A DNA stretch of 64,000 nucleotides from Tannockella sp964372125 (GTDB lineage: Bacteria; Bacillota_I; Bacilli_A; Erysipelotrichales; Coprobacillaceae). The stretch covers positions 1 to 64,000 of the forward strand of contig CAYJPL010000008.1 in NCBI GenBank assembly GCA_964372125.1, given 5' to 3'. The notes below the pieces were generated by a model. That model ran no database searches and was not told where the DNA came from. It saw only the letters and a list, made by a program, of their open reading frames with translations. Below are positions 41,954-51,424 of the stretch, piece after piece. The position numbers and the translations under genes are program-made. The first letter of the stretch is position 1; every line of letters starts with the position of its first letter.

Positions 41954-43066
41954 ATGAATTTTAAAATAAAAAGAACAATTTTATTACAAGCTGTATCAAA
42001 AGCTACAAAAGCTGTATCGTCTAGAAGTCCATTACCAATATTAACAGGTATTAAATTCCAATTATTATCTGATAGATTAGTATTAACTGGGAGTGATTCT
42101 GATATTACTATTCAAACAACTATAGAAAAAAGTGATGATTTACAAATATATAGTGAAGGATCAGTTGTTTTATCTGCTAAATACATATTTGAAATCGTTA
42201 GAAAAATAGATAGTGATTTTATTACTATTGAAATTATAGATGGATTACTTACTAGAATTAAAGGTTCAAACAGTGAATTTAATCTTAATGGTAGTGATGC
42301 TATTGACTATCCTAGAATTGACTTAAGTAAAACAGGAACTTTATTTACTATTAACTCATTACTATTAAAAGAAATAATAGGTCAAACAAAATTTGCAGCT
42401 AGTGATAAAGAAACAAAACCTATCCTTACAGGTATTAACTTCAAAGCTGGAGATCACTACTTAGAATGTGTTGCAACTGATTCATATCGTTTAGCTAAAA
42501 AAACAGTAGGTCTTCATCAAGATATTACATTTAATATTACAATACCTCAAAAAAGTTTAGATGATATTTCTAAAATTATAGAAAAAGAAAACAATATAGA
42601 TATATTTGTTTCTGATAGAAAACTATTATTTGTATTTGAAGATGTTATTGTACAAACAAGATTAATTAACGGTAGTTATCCAGATACATCTAGACTAATT
42701 CCTAATCATGAAGAATATTGTTTAGAAGTAGATACAACATATCTATTAAATGCAATTGATCGTGTATCTTTATTATCAAATGAGTTAAACAATATTATTA
42801 AATTAGAAATGAATAATGAAGAAGTCATTCTTTCAAGTTATCAACAAGAAATTGGTTCTGTAGAAGAATCATTAGATAAAGCATTTTATAAAGGTGAACC
42901 TCTTTGTATTTCATTTAGTTGTAAATATGCTAGTGAAGCAATTCGTTGTTTTTCTAGTAATAGAAAAATCAAACTTGCTTTTTCAGGTGAAATGAAACCA
43001 TTCATTATAAAAGACTTAGAAAAAGATGATGTTATTCAATTAGTATTACCAGTACGTACATATTAA
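41954..43066 (+). CDS. dnaN: DNA polymerase III beta subunit (sliding clamp)
   Basis: The 370-residue protein has three repeated clamp domains; SRSPLPILTGIKFQL opens the first, TKFAASDKETKPILTGINF the second. The C-terminal end LVLPVRTY is the standard closing of the clamp. It forms a ring dimer that tethers polymerase III. The start follows AAGGAGTAGAAAG. It has its own terminator, so yaaA-recF-gyrBA form a separate unit. Confidence 0.97.
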   Translation: MNFKIKRTILLQAVSKATKAVSSRSPLPILTGIKFQLLSDRLVLTGSDSDITIQTTIEKSDDLQIYSEGSVVLSAKYIFEIVRKIDSDFITIEIIDGLLTRIKGSNSEFNLNGSDAIDYPRIDLSKTGTLFTINSLLLKEIIGQTKFAASDKETKPILTGINFKAGDHYLECVATDSYRLAKKTVGLHQDITFNITIPQKSLDDISKIIEKENNIDIFVSDRKLLFVFEDVIVQTRLINGSYPDTSRLIPNHEEYCLEVDTTYLLNAIDRVSLLSNELNNIIKLEMNNEEVILSSYQQEIGSVEESLDKAFYKGEPLCISFSCKYASEAIRCFSSNRKIKLAFSGEMKPFIIKDLEKDDVIQLVLPVRTY

Positions 43067-43076
43067 TTCAATTATT

Positions 43077-43118
43077 AAGAGTATTTATACAACTGATATT
43101 GTGTAAATACTCTTTTAT
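43077..43118 (+). terminator. Terminator of dnaA-dnaN
   Basis: Arms AAGAGTATTTATACA and TGTGTAAATACTCTT (one G-U) followed by TTTATTTTT. Confidence 0.88.
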
Positions 43119-43193
43119 TTTTGATATTTAAAGTTTTTTATAGTTTTATATATAAATACTTATTTTAATAAAAGTCTTTATATGGACATTTAT

Positions 43194-43222
43194 TTGATTA
43201 TTTTTGATTTTTATGATATAAT
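43194..43222 (+). promoter_or_regulatory. Promoter of yaaA-recF-gyrB-gyrA
   Basis: TTGATT (43194-43199) and TATAAT (43217-43222) with a 17-base spacer. Confidence 0.75.
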
Positions 43223-43256
43223 ATTCTAGTAATTTTATGAAAAAAAGAGGATGCTT

Positions 43257-43463
43257 ATGAAGACAATTGAAATTAAAGATGAATACATTACCTTAGGACA
43301 ATTTTTAAAGTATTGTGGTGCTGTATCAAGTGGTATTGATGCAAAAATTGTTATCCAAGAAGGACTTGTATTAGTTAATGAAGAAAAAGAGTTAAGACGT
43401 GGAAAGAAATTAAGAAGCGGTGATATTATTGAATTTGAAAGTGAATTATATACTATTAAATAA
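43257..43463 (+). CDS. yaaA: S4 domain RNA-binding protein YaaA/RlbA
   Basis: This 68-residue protein is a bare S4-like domain: EYITLGQFLKYCGAVSSGIDAKIVIQEGLVLVNEEKELRRGKKLRSGDIIEF. Its place between dnaN and recF is conserved in Bacillota, where it is thought to act in ribosome biogenesis. The start at 43257 follows AGAGG by 6 nt. The stop overlaps the recF start by one base (TAATG). Confidence 0.93.
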   Translation: MKTIEIKDEYITLGQFLKYCGAVSSGIDAKIVIQEGLVLVNEEKELRRGKKLRSGDIIEFESELYTIK

Positions 43464-44545
43464 TGAAAATAAAAAATATCAAACTGGAAAACTTTCGTAG
43501 TTATCAAAATTATAGTATTGATTTTGATGATGAAATAAATATTTTAGTAGGTAAAAATGGTCAAGGTAAGACAAATTTAATCGAGGCTATTTATTTTTTA
43601 TCGCTTAGTAAGTCTTTTAAAACAAATCAGACTAAACAGGTAATTTATTTTGATCAACCATTTTGTAAGATACTTTCTAATATTGAAAGTACAAAAAGAA
43701 ATAAAGAAATATCTATGGTTTTATCAAATGATTCTAAAAAAATAATGGTTGATGGTGTTGTTATAAATAAAACAAGTGATTATGTAGGTCATATAAATAC
43801 AGTTTTATTTATACCTGATGATTTATCTTTAATAAAAGGTAGTCCTAGTAAGAGAAGAAAGTTTATTGATATAGAATTAAGTAAAATATCTCCTATATAT
43901 ATGTACTCGATAAGTAAGTATCATTATTTACTTAAACAAAGAAATATGTATTTAAAGAAAACAAAAGTTATCGATGAGATGTTTTTAGAAGTATTAGAAA
44001 ATCAATTAATAAAAGTACAAATAGATATATTAAATAAACGTAAGGATTTTATACAACGTATAAATAAATATGTTAGATATATTTATAGTTCTATTGTTGA
44101 TTCAAAAGAAGTTATTAATATTGTATATGATAGTTTTGTAGATATATTTAATGAAACTACAATAAGTAAAGAATATTCAAAATCTAAAAAAAGAGATATT
44201 CTCTATAAACAAACACACGTTGGTGTACATAAGGATGATATAAAAATTCTTATTGATGATCAAATGGCTAGTTTATATGGCTCACAAGGACAAGTAAGAA
44301 CAATCGTGTTAGCTATTAAAATAGCATTAATAGAGATAATTAAAGAAGATATAGGAGAGTATCCTATATTATTATTAGATGATGTATTATCAGAATTAGA
44401 TGATTATCGTAAAACAATGTTACTTAGTATATTAAATAAAAATATACAAACATTCATAACGACAACATCAATAGATGGTATTGATCATGAAATTGTATCA
44501 AAAGCAAAGAAAATTTACATAAATAAAAATGAACGAGGGGTATAG
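43463..44545 (+). CDS. recF: DNA replication and repair protein RecF
   Basis: The 360-residue SMC-like ATPase has Walker A ILVGKNGQGKTNLIEAIYFLS, the loop RRKFIDIELSKI, the signature YGSQGQVRTIVLAIKIALIEI and Walker B PILLLDDVLSELDDYR. It loads RecA at gaps together with RecO and RecR. It overlaps yaaA by one base and precedes gyrB by 2 nt. Confidence 0.97.
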   Translation: MKIKNIKLENFRSYQNYSIDFDDEINILVGKNGQGKTNLIEAIYFLSLSKSFKTNQTKQVIYFDQPFCKILSNIESTKRNKEISMVLSNDSKKIMVDGVVINKTSDYVGHINTVLFIPDDLSLIKGSPSKRRKFIDIELSKISPIYMYSISKYHYLLKQRNMYLKKTKVIDEMFLEVLENQLIKVQIDILNKRKDFIQRINKYVRYIYSSIVDSKEVINIVYDSFVDIFNETTISKEYSKSKKRDILYKQTHVGVHKDDIKILIDDQMASLYGSQGQVRTIVLAIKIALIEIIKEDIGEYPILLLDDVLSELDDYRKTMLLSILNKNIQTFITTTSIDGIDHEIVSKAKKIYINKNERGV

Positions 44546-44547
44546 AT

Positions 44548-46476
44548 ATGGCTGAAGATAAAGTTGTTAATCATGAATATGATGAATCAGCAATACAGGT
44601 ATTAGAAGGATTAGAAGCAGTTAGAAAAAGACCAGGGATGTATATTGGTACTACATCTTCAAGAGGTTTACACCATTTAGTATGGGAAATAGTTGATAAT
44701 TCAATTGATGAAGCACTTGCAGGACATGCAACTGATATAACAGTATCTTTATTAGATGATGGTGTTGTTGAAGTTATTGATAATGGTCGTGGGATGCCAA
44801 CAGGTATACATGAAAAAACAGGTAAATCAACAGTAGAAACTATTTTTACAGTACTACACGCCGGAGGTAAATTCGGTGGTGGTGGATACAAAGTATCTGG
44901 TGGTTTACATGGTGTAGGTGCAAGTGTTGTAAATGCTTTATCTTCATGGCTAGAAGTACATGTACATCGTGATGGAAAAGAATATGTACAAAGATTTGAA
45001 AATGGTGGAGAGCCAGCTGGTGATCTAAGAGTTGTTGGGGAAAGTAATTCTAAGGGGACAGTAGTAAGTTTTAAAGCTGATCCAACTATTTTCCAAGAAA
45101 CAACTACATATGATTATGAAATATTACGTAATCGTATACGTGAGCTTGCATTTTTAAATAAAGGATTAAAACTTATATTAGTTGATAAAAGAGATGGTCA
45201 AAATAGAGAGCATATTTATCAATATGTTGGTGGTATTATGGAGTATGTTAAATACATCAACAAAAATAAAACACCTATACATGAAGAAGTAATTTATGTA
45301 GAAGATATGATTCAAGATATCAATGTAGAAGTAAGTTTACAATACAATGATGGATACCAATCAAATATTTATTCTTTCTGTAATAATATTAATACACATG
45401 AAGGTGGAACCCATGAAGAAGGTTTCCGTTTGGCTTTAACACGTGTTATTAATAATTATGCAAAAGCAAATAATTTTATTAAAAAAGATGATGAGGCATT
45501 GTCAGGTGACGATTGTAGAGAAGGTTTAACTGCAATTATATCTGTTAAACATCCAAATCCACAATATGAAGGACAAACAAAAACAAAACTTGGTAATGCT
45601 GAAGTAAGAAAAATTGCAAGTAGTATTATTAGTGAATCATTAGATAAATTCTTATTAGAAAATCCAAGTACTGCAAAAATAATTGTAGAAAAAGGTATCG
45701 TGGCTTCAAGAGCTCGTTTAGCTGCTAAAAAAGCAAGAGAAATGACAAGAAGAAAAAGCGGTTTAGAAATAACTTCATTACCAGGTAAACTTGCAGACTG
45801 TTCAAGCAAAGATGCAAGTGAATGTGAAGTATTTATAGTCGAAGGGGATTCTGCTGGTGGTAGTGCAAAAATGGGGCGTGATCGTCGTATTCAAGCAATC
45901 TTACCATTACGTGGTAAAATCCTTAATGTTGAAAAATCAAGATTAGAAAAAATTCTTGGTAATAATGAAATTCGTTCTATGATTACTGCATTTGGTACTG
46001 GTATTGGTGAAGAATTTGATGTAAATAAATTAAGATATCATAAAATCATTATCATGACCGATGCCGATGTTGATGGTGGGCATATCCGTATATTAATGCT
46101 TACATTCTTATATAGATATATGAAACCTTTAATTGAACAAGGTTTTGTATATGCTGCTCAACCACCATTATATTTACTAAAACATGGAAAAGAAGAATAC
46201 TATGCTTATAGTAATGATGAATTAGAGGATATTAAAACTAAAATTGGTGAAAACGCTAAATATAATATTCAACGTTATAAAGGTCTTGGTGAAATGAATG
46301 CTGACCAATTATGGGAAACAACTATGGATCCAGAGCATCGTATATTGAATCGTATTGACTTAGATGAAGCAATGGAAGCTGATATGGTATTCGATATGTT
46401 AATGGGTGAAAAAGTAGAACCAAGAAGAGAATTTATTCAAGAAAATGCAAAATATGTAACAAATCTAGATGTTTAA
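44548..46476 (+). CDS. gyrB: DNA gyrase subunit B
   Basis: The 642-residue protein has the GHKL ATPase domain (EIVDNSIDEALAGHA, DNGRGMPTGIH, HAGGKFGGGGYKVSGGLHGVG), the transducer, and the TOPRIM domain (EVFIVEGDSAGGSAK and MTDADVDGGHIRILMLTF), ending in the GyrB tail RREFIQENAKYVTNLDV. It powers supercoiling with GyrA. The start follows CGAGGGG. Confidence 0.98.
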   Translation: MAEDKVVNHEYDESAIQVLEGLEAVRKRPGMYIGTTSSRGLHHLVWEIVDNSIDEALAGHATDITVSLLDDGVVEVIDNGRGMPTGIHEKTGKSTVETIFTVLHAGGKFGGGGYKVSGGLHGVGASVVNALSSWLEVHVHRDGKEYVQRFENGGEPAGDLRVVGESNSKGTVVSFKADPTIFQETTTYDYEILRNRIRELAFLNKGLKLILVDKRDGQNREHIYQYVGGIMEYVKYINKNKTPIHEEVIYVEDMIQDINVEVSLQYNDGYQSNIYSFCNNINTHEGGTHEEGFRLALTRVINNYAKANNFIKKDDEALSGDDCREGLTAIISVKHPNPQYEGQTKTKLGNAEVRKIASSIISESLDKFLLENPSTAKIIVEKGIVASRARLAAKKAREMTRRKSGLEITSLPGKLADCSSKDASECEVFIVEGDSAGGSAKMGRDRRIQAILPLRGKILNVEKSRLEKILGNNEIRSMITAFGTGIGEEFDVNKLRYHKIIIMTDADVDGGHIRILMLTFLYRYMKPLIEQGFVYAAQPPLYLLKHGKEEYYAYSNDELEDIKTKIGENAKYNIQRYKGLGEMNADQLWETTMDPEHRILNRIDLDEAMEADMVFDMLMGEKVEPRREFIQENAKYVTNLDV

Positions 46477-46489
46477 TAGGGAGACAAAG

Positions 46490-48946
46490 ATGGAAGAACG
46501 TGGAATTAGAAAAGTTAAATTAACATCTGAAATGAAAAGCTCTTTCATGGAGTATGCGATGAGCGTAATTGTCTCTCGTGCACTTCCAGATGTTCGTGAT
46601 GGATTAAAACCAGTACAAAGAAGAATTGTTTTTGGTATGAATGAATTAGGATGTTATAGTGATAAACCGTATAAGAAATCAGCTCGTATTGTCGGAGAAG
46701 TAATGGGGAAATATCATCCTCATGGAGATTCTTCAATATATGAGGCACTTGTACGTATGGCGCAAGATTTCTCATATAGATATATGTTAGTTGATGGACA
46801 TGGTAACTTTGGTTCAATCGATGGAGATGGTGCAGCAGCACAACGTTATACTGAAGCAAGAATGTCTAAAATATCTATGGAATTAGTTAAAGATATTAAT
46901 AAAGATACGATTGATTTTGCACCAAACTATGATGGTGAAGAAACTGAACCTACTGTTTTACCAGCACGTATACCAAATTTATTAATTAATGGTACTACAG
47001 GTATTGCGGTTGGTATGGCTACAAATATGCCACCACATAATGTTAATGAAGTAATTGATGCAATTATAGCAGTAGCACATAATCCTGAAATAACTGTAAT
47101 GGAATTAATGGAAAATTACATTCAAGGACCGGATTTTCCTACTGGGGGATACATTTTAGGTAAATCTGCTATTAAAAAAGCATATGAAACAGGTAATGGT
47201 TTAGTTATTTGTCGTGCAAAAGCAGAAGTACAAGAAAAAAACAATCGTAAAATTATTGTAATTACAGAAATACCTTATCAAGTAAATAAAGCAAGACTAG
47301 TAGAAAAAATTGCTAATTTAGCTAGAGATAAAGTAGTTGAAGGAATTAGTGATATTCGTGATGAATCAAATCGTGAAGGTATTCGTGTTGTAATTGAACT
47401 TAGAAGAGATGTACAACCTGAAGTATTATTAAATCAATTATATAAATTAACATCACTTCAAACTACATTTGGTGTTAATAGTATTGCATTAGTAAATAAT
47501 GAACCTAAAACATTACAATTAAAAGATTTAATTACCTTATACTTAGATCATCAAGAGGAAGTAATTAGAAGAAGAACAATGTTCGAATTAAAGAAAGCTC
47601 AAGATCGTGCTCATATATTAGAAGGTCTTAAAAAAGCACTAGATATGATTGATGAAATCATATCATTAATTCGTACAAGTAGAACTACTGATATTATTCA
47701 ACAACGTTTAATGGACGAATATGGTATGTCTGATAAACAAGCAAAAGCAATTCGTGAAATGCAATTACAACGTTTAGCTGGTTTAGAAAGACAAAAAATA
47801 GAAGATGAATTACAAAGATTATTAGATATTATTGCAGACTTAACTGATATTCTAGAAAATAGAGAAAGAATATTAAAAATAATTGAAGACGAATTACGTG
47901 AAGTTCAAGATAAATTTGGAGATAAAAGACGTACTGAAATTATACAAGGTACATTTGATATTGAAGATGAAGACCTAATTCCTGTAGAAGATATTATAAT
48001 ATCTCTTACAAATAATGGTTATGTAAAACGTATGCCAGTAGATATCTATAAATCACAAAATCGTGGTGGTCGTGGTGTTAAAGCAATGACTACAAATAAC
48101 GATGATATTGTAAAAAGTTTAATAACTATGTCAACACATGATCATTTATTATTCTTTACAAATCGTGGAAAAGTATATCGTTTAAAAGGATATAATATCC
48201 CTGAATTCGGAAGAACTGCAAAAGGATTACCAGTTGTAAACTTATTAAATTTAGATAAAGATGAAGAAGTAAAAGCAATGATTCGTTTAGTTGATAATAA
48301 AGATGAAGAAAAACAAGAACAATTCTTATTCTTTGCAACACAATCTGGTTTAGTAAAAAGAGTGGCTATTAAAGAATTCGATAGCATTAGACAGAGTGGT
48401 AAAATTGCAATTAAACTAAAAGATGAAGATGAATTAGTATCTGTTAAATTAACTAATGGTGAAGATCATATTATATTAGCTGCTTCAAATGGTAAAGCAG
48501 TACGCTTCGAAGAAACAAAAGTACGTGTTATGGGACGTAGTGCTTCAGGAGTACGTGGAATTAATGTTGATGGAACTAAGTTAATCGATATGACAACTGA
48601 TAAAGAAGGTAAGTTTATTATGGTTGTTACTAAAAAAGGATATGGTAAAATGTCACCATTAGAAGATTATCGTATTTCTAATCGTGGTGGTAAAGGTATC
48701 AAAACTTTAACAACAACTGATAAAAATGGACAAATCGTAGCAATGCGTGCTGTAAATGGTACAGAGGACTTATTAATAATCACTAATAACGGTATTGTTA
48801 TTAGATTACCAATGGAACAAGTAAATACAACAGGACGTGCAACGCAAGGTGTAAGATTAATCAGAGTAGATAATGAAAGCCAAGTGTCATCAGTAGAAGT
48901 TGTAGAAAAAGCAGTAGTAGAACAAGAGGAACCTACTGAAGAATAA
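46490..48946 (+). CDS. gyrA: DNA gyrase subunit A
   Basis: The 818-residue protein has the breakage-reunion domain with SFMEYAMSVIVSRALPDVRDGLKPVQRRI, the quinolone-resistance region PHGDSSIYEALVRMAQDFSYRY and active-site Tyr in AAQRYTEARM. Six beta-pinwheel blades follow, including the GyrA box QNRGGRGVKAM, and an acidic tail. In the quinolone region Ser/Asp at the E. coli 83/87 positions appear as S and E (DSSIYE), a wild-type-looking pattern. The start at 46490 follows AGGGAGACAAAG, 13 nt after gyrB. Confidence 0.98.
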   Translation: MEERGIRKVKLTSEMKSSFMEYAMSVIVSRALPDVRDGLKPVQRRIVFGMNELGCYSDKPYKKSARIVGEVMGKYHPHGDSSIYEALVRMAQDFSYRYMLVDGHGNFGSIDGDGAAAQRYTEARMSKISMELVKDINKDTIDFAPNYDGEETEPTVLPARIPNLLINGTTGIAVGMATNMPPHNVNEVIDAIIAVAHNPEITVMELMENYIQGPDFPTGGYILGKSAIKKAYETGNGLVICRAKAEVQEKNNRKIIVITEIPYQVNKARLVEKIANLARDKVVEGISDIRDESNREGIRVVIELRRDVQPEVLLNQLYKLTSLQTTFGVNSIALVNNEPKTLQLKDLITLYLDHQEEVIRRRTMFELKKAQDRAHILEGLKKALDMIDEIISLIRTSRTTDIIQQRLMDEYGMSDKQAKAIREMQLQRLAGLERQKIEDELQRLLDIIADLTDILENRERILKIIEDELREVQDKFGDKRRTEIIQGTFDIEDEDLIPVEDIIISLTNNGYVKRMPVDIYKSQNRGGRGVKAMTTNNDDIVKSLITMSTHDHLLFFTNRGKVYRLKGYNIPEFGRTAKGLPVVNLLNLDKDEEVKAMIRLVDNKDEEKQEQFLFFATQSGLVKRVAIKEFDSIRQSGKIAIKLKDEDELVSVKLTNGEDHIILAASNGKAVRFEETKVRVMGRSASGVRGINVDGTKLIDMTTDKEGKFIMVVTKKGYGKMSPLEDYRISNRGGKGIKTLTTTDKNGQIVAMRAVNGTEDLLIITNNGIVIRLPMEQVNTTGRATQGVRLIRVDNESQVSSVEVVEKAVVEQEEPTEE

Positions 48947-48953
48947 AATTATT

Positions 48954-48993
48954 AGGTAACATAATTAGTATTATCTAATTATGTTACCTTTTG
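48954..48993 (+). terminator. Terminator of gyrA
   Basis: Perfect 15-bp arms (AGGTAACATAATTAG and CTAATTATGTTACCT) with a 6-nt loop, then TTTT. Confidence 0.9.
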
Positions 48994-49007
48994 ATTTAAG
49001 TAGATAA

Positions 49008-49036
49008 TTGAATTAATTAATATAATAATGTATAAT
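49008..49036 (+). promoter_or_regulatory. Promoter of serS
   Basis: TTGAAT (49008-49013) and TATAAT (49031-49036) with a 17-base spacer. The leader to 49068 is too short for a T-box, so serS here is not tRNA-regulated in that way. Confidence 0.75.
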
Positions 49037-49067
49037 AAACAAATATAGGTAACAAGGAGAGATAAAT

Positions 49068-50357
49068 ATGATTGATATTGCAATAATTAGAGAAAATCCT
49101 GCATTAGTAAAAGAAAATATGAAGAAAAAATTCAAAGATAATCAAATTGGATTGGTTGATGAAGCATATAAATTAGACATCGAATACCGTAATGTATTAA
49201 CAAGAGCAAGTGAACTTCGTGCTATGCGTAATAAATTAAGTAAAGAAATTGGTGTATTTATGCGTGAAGGAAAAAAAGAAGAGGCAGAAAATAACAAAAA
49301 ACAAGTTAACGAAATGGCTCAAGAACTTTCTTCATTAGAAGTAGAAGAAACAGAAAAATCTAAACAATTAAAAGATATTATGATGAAAATACCTAATTTC
49401 ATTGATGATACTGTACCAATTGGTAAAGATGACAGTGATAATGTAGAAATAAAAAAATATGGTGAACCGTTAGTACCATCATACGATATACCATACCACA
49501 CTGAGATAATGGAAAGTGTAGATGGAATTGATATGGAAGCTGCTGGTAAAGTGGCTGGAAATGGTTTCTACTATTTAATGGGTGATATTGCAAGATTACA
49601 TTCAGGAATATTATCATATGCAAGAGACTTTATGATTGATAAAGGATTTACATATGTTATTCCTCCTTACATGATCCGTAGTAATGTAGTTACTGGTGTT
49701 ATGAGTTTTGAAGAAATGGACAGTATGATGTACAAAATTGAAGGTGAAGACTTATACTTAATCGGTACAAGTGAACATTCAATGATTGGTAAGTTTATTG
49801 ATACAGTAAATCCAGAATCAAAACTTCCTTATACATATACATCTTACTCACCTTGTTTTAGAAAAGAAAAAGGTGCACATGGTATCGAAGAACGTGGTGT
49901 ATATAGAATCCACCAATTTGAAAAACAAGAAATGATTGTTGTATGTAAACCTGAAGAGAGTAAAATGTGGTTTGAAAAATTATGGCAAAATACAGTAGAT
50001 TTATTTATCACTCTAGATGTACCAGTTAGAACATTAGAATGTTGTTCTGGTGATTTAGCAGATTTAAAATCTAAATCTATTGATGTTGAAGCATGGTCAC
50101 CAAGACAAAAGAAATATTTTGAAGTTGGTAGCTGTTCTAATTTAACTGATGCACAAGCCAGAAGATTAAATATTAGAGTAACAGGTGATGACGGTAATAA
50201 GTATTTTGCTCATACACTTAATAATACAGTTGTTGCTCCACCACGTATGTTAATAGCATTTTTAGAAAATAATTTAAATGAAGATGGATCAATTAGTATT
50301 CCAAAAGCATTAAGACCATATATGGGAAATAAAGAAAAAATTGAAGTTAAGAAATAG
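49068..50357 (+). CDS. serS: Seryl-tRNA synthetase
   Basis: The 429-residue class II synthetase has the N-terminal tRNA-binding coiled coil (about residues 30-105), motif 2 SPCFRKEKGAHGIEERGVYRIHQFEKQEM, and motif 3 LNNTVVAPPRMLIAFLENN. It charges tRNA-Ser and tRNA-Sec. The start follows ACAAGGAGAGATAAAT. Confidence 0.97.
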   Translation: MIDIAIIRENPALVKENMKKKFKDNQIGLVDEAYKLDIEYRNVLTRASELRAMRNKLSKEIGVFMREGKKEEAENNKKQVNEMAQELSSLEVEETEKSKQLKDIMMKIPNFIDDTVPIGKDDSDNVEIKKYGEPLVPSYDIPYHTEIMESVDGIDMEAAGKVAGNGFYYLMGDIARLHSGILSYARDFMIDKGFTYVIPPYMIRSNVVTGVMSFEEMDSMMYKIEGEDLYLIGTSEHSMIGKFIDTVNPESKLPYTYTSYSPCFRKEKGAHGIEERGVYRIHQFEKQEMIVVCKPEESKMWFEKLWQNTVDLFITLDVPVRTLECCSGDLADLKSKSIDVEAWSPRQKKYFEVGSCSNLTDAQARRLNIRVTGDDGNKYFAHTLNNTVVAPPRMLIAFLENNLNEDGSISIPKALRPYMGNKEKIEVKK

Positions 50358-50382
50358 GTCAACGAAAGTTGATCTTTTTTAT
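50357..50382 (+). terminator. Terminator of serS
   Basis: Arms GGTCAAC and GTTGATC close on a GAAA loop and are followed by six T. It ends at the first base of the XRE promoter's -35 region. Confidence 0.85.
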
Positions 50383-50402
50383 TTGACAAGAATAGTTGTC
50401 AA
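50383..50402 (+). promoter_or_regulatory. Operator 1 of the XRE operon
   Basis: Arms TTGACAA and TTGTCAA around a 6-bp centre, overlapping the -35 hexamer. Confidence 0.78.
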
Positions 50403-50411
50403 AGGTATAAT
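50383..50411 (+). promoter_or_regulatory. Consensus promoter of the XRE-NatAB operon
   Basis: TTGACA (50383-50388) and TATAAT (50406-50411) are both perfect consensus and are 17 bases apart. Confidence 0.92.
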
Positions 50412-50415
50412 AATT

Positions 50416-50435
50416 ATGACAAATATTCTTGTCAT
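50416..50435 (+). promoter_or_regulatory. Operator 2 of the XRE operon
   Basis: Arms ATGACAA and TTGTCAT around a 6-bp centre, covering the transcription start. Its centre is 33 bp from that of operator 1. Confidence 0.78.
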
Positions 50436-50451
50436 TTTGAAAGGAGAAATT

Positions 50452-50670
50452 ATGCCATTACACAATAAAGTAAAAGAATATAGAAATCGTATGAAAATTA
50501 ATCAGCATGAACTAGGTAAATTAGTACAAGTTTCACGCCAAACAATAAGCTTAATTGAACGTGGTGACTATCATCCTTCAATTGTATTGGCAATAAAAAT
50601 TTCAAAAGTGTTTGAATGCAGGGTAGAAGACATATTTAGTTATGAGGGAGAGAATTATGAAGAAAACTAA
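50452..50670 (+). CDS. XRE family transcriptional regulator
   Basis: The 72-residue protein is a single Cro/CI-type helix-turn-helix: VKEYRNRMKINQHELGKLVQVSRQTISLIERGDYHPSIVLAIKISKVFECRVEDIF. Proteins of this YozG/short class commonly head operons with membrane proteins or ABC exporters and repress their own promoter; two matching dyads over the promoter fit this. The start at 50452 follows AAAGGAGAAATT. The next gene overlaps by 14 nt. Confidence 0.93.
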   Translation: MPLHNKVKEYRNRMKINQHELGKLVQVSRQTISLIERGDYHPSIVLAIKISKVFECRVEDIFSYEGENYEEN

Positions 50671-51424
50671 AACAAAAAAGAAATATTGGTTTAAAATGCT
50701 AATAATAATGACAGTGAGTGGTATATGTGGATTTTGTACATCAATGATAGTAAATGTTGATAAAATAATAAGTTTTTTCACTATAGATTATAGTATTATC
50801 TATACACATCTAGCTTATATATTTATATGTATACAAACACTGTTTGTGATAATTAGCTGTATTTTACTTAGAAGAATCGTATTTCTTAATAAGAATAATG
50901 ATGATGATTTAAGTTATGTTAAATCTTCGAAGTTAACAGATATTGCATCATTTATCTCATCTTTGGTAATCATACTAGGCATTGTACAAATGGCATTTTT
51001 AAATTATATAATAGATATACATCGTGTCTTATTTTTAATTTATATAATTATAACTCTTATTAATATTATTATTTCGATGTATATAACAAAAAAATTACTA
51101 GAAACTTCAAAAGATATGTTATTTGTTAAAGATGTAAATATATATGATGACAAAGAGTTAAAATACATGGATAAACATATGGATGAGGGGATGCAACTTC
51201 TTATATATAAATCATCATATAAATCAATGCAAACAACACTAAGTGGTTTAGTAATAAGTATAAGTGTTACTATGATACTAACAATCATGTTTGAAATAGA
51301 TATTAATTATATATTAATACAATTTGTTATCTTATTATCAATACTTGCAGTTTATACAATAAACTCATGGAAATATGAGCATGGAGAGGAAAATAAATAT
51401 GGAATTAACAGTACAGAATATTAA
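50657..51424 (+). CDS. DUF3169-like integral membrane protein
   Basis: The 255-residue protein has about six hydrophobic segments (WFKMLIIMTVSGICGF, IYTHLAYIFICIQTLFVIISCILL, IASFISSLVIILGIVQ, FLIYIIITLINIIISM, SGLVISISVTMILTIMF, INYILIQFVILLSILAVYTI). The size, the charged loop LLETSKDMLFVKDVNIYDDKELKYMDKHMDEGMQ and the XRE partner resemble the DUF3169 family, whose role is unknown. It is part of the operon with NatA/NatB-like genes. The start at 50657 follows GAGGGAGAGAATT. Confidence 0.65.
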   Translation: MKKTKTKKKYWFKMLIIMTVSGICGFCTSMIVNVDKIISFFTIDYSIIYTHLAYIFICIQTLFVIISCILLRRIVFLNKNNDDDLSYVKSSKLTDIASFISSLVIILGIVQMAFLNYIIDIHRVLFLIYIIITLINIIISMYITKKLLETSKDMLFVKDVNIYDDKELKYMDKHMDEGMQLLIYKSSYKSMQTTLSGLVISISVTMILTIMFEIDINYILIQFVILLSILAVYTINSWKYEHGEENKYGINSTEY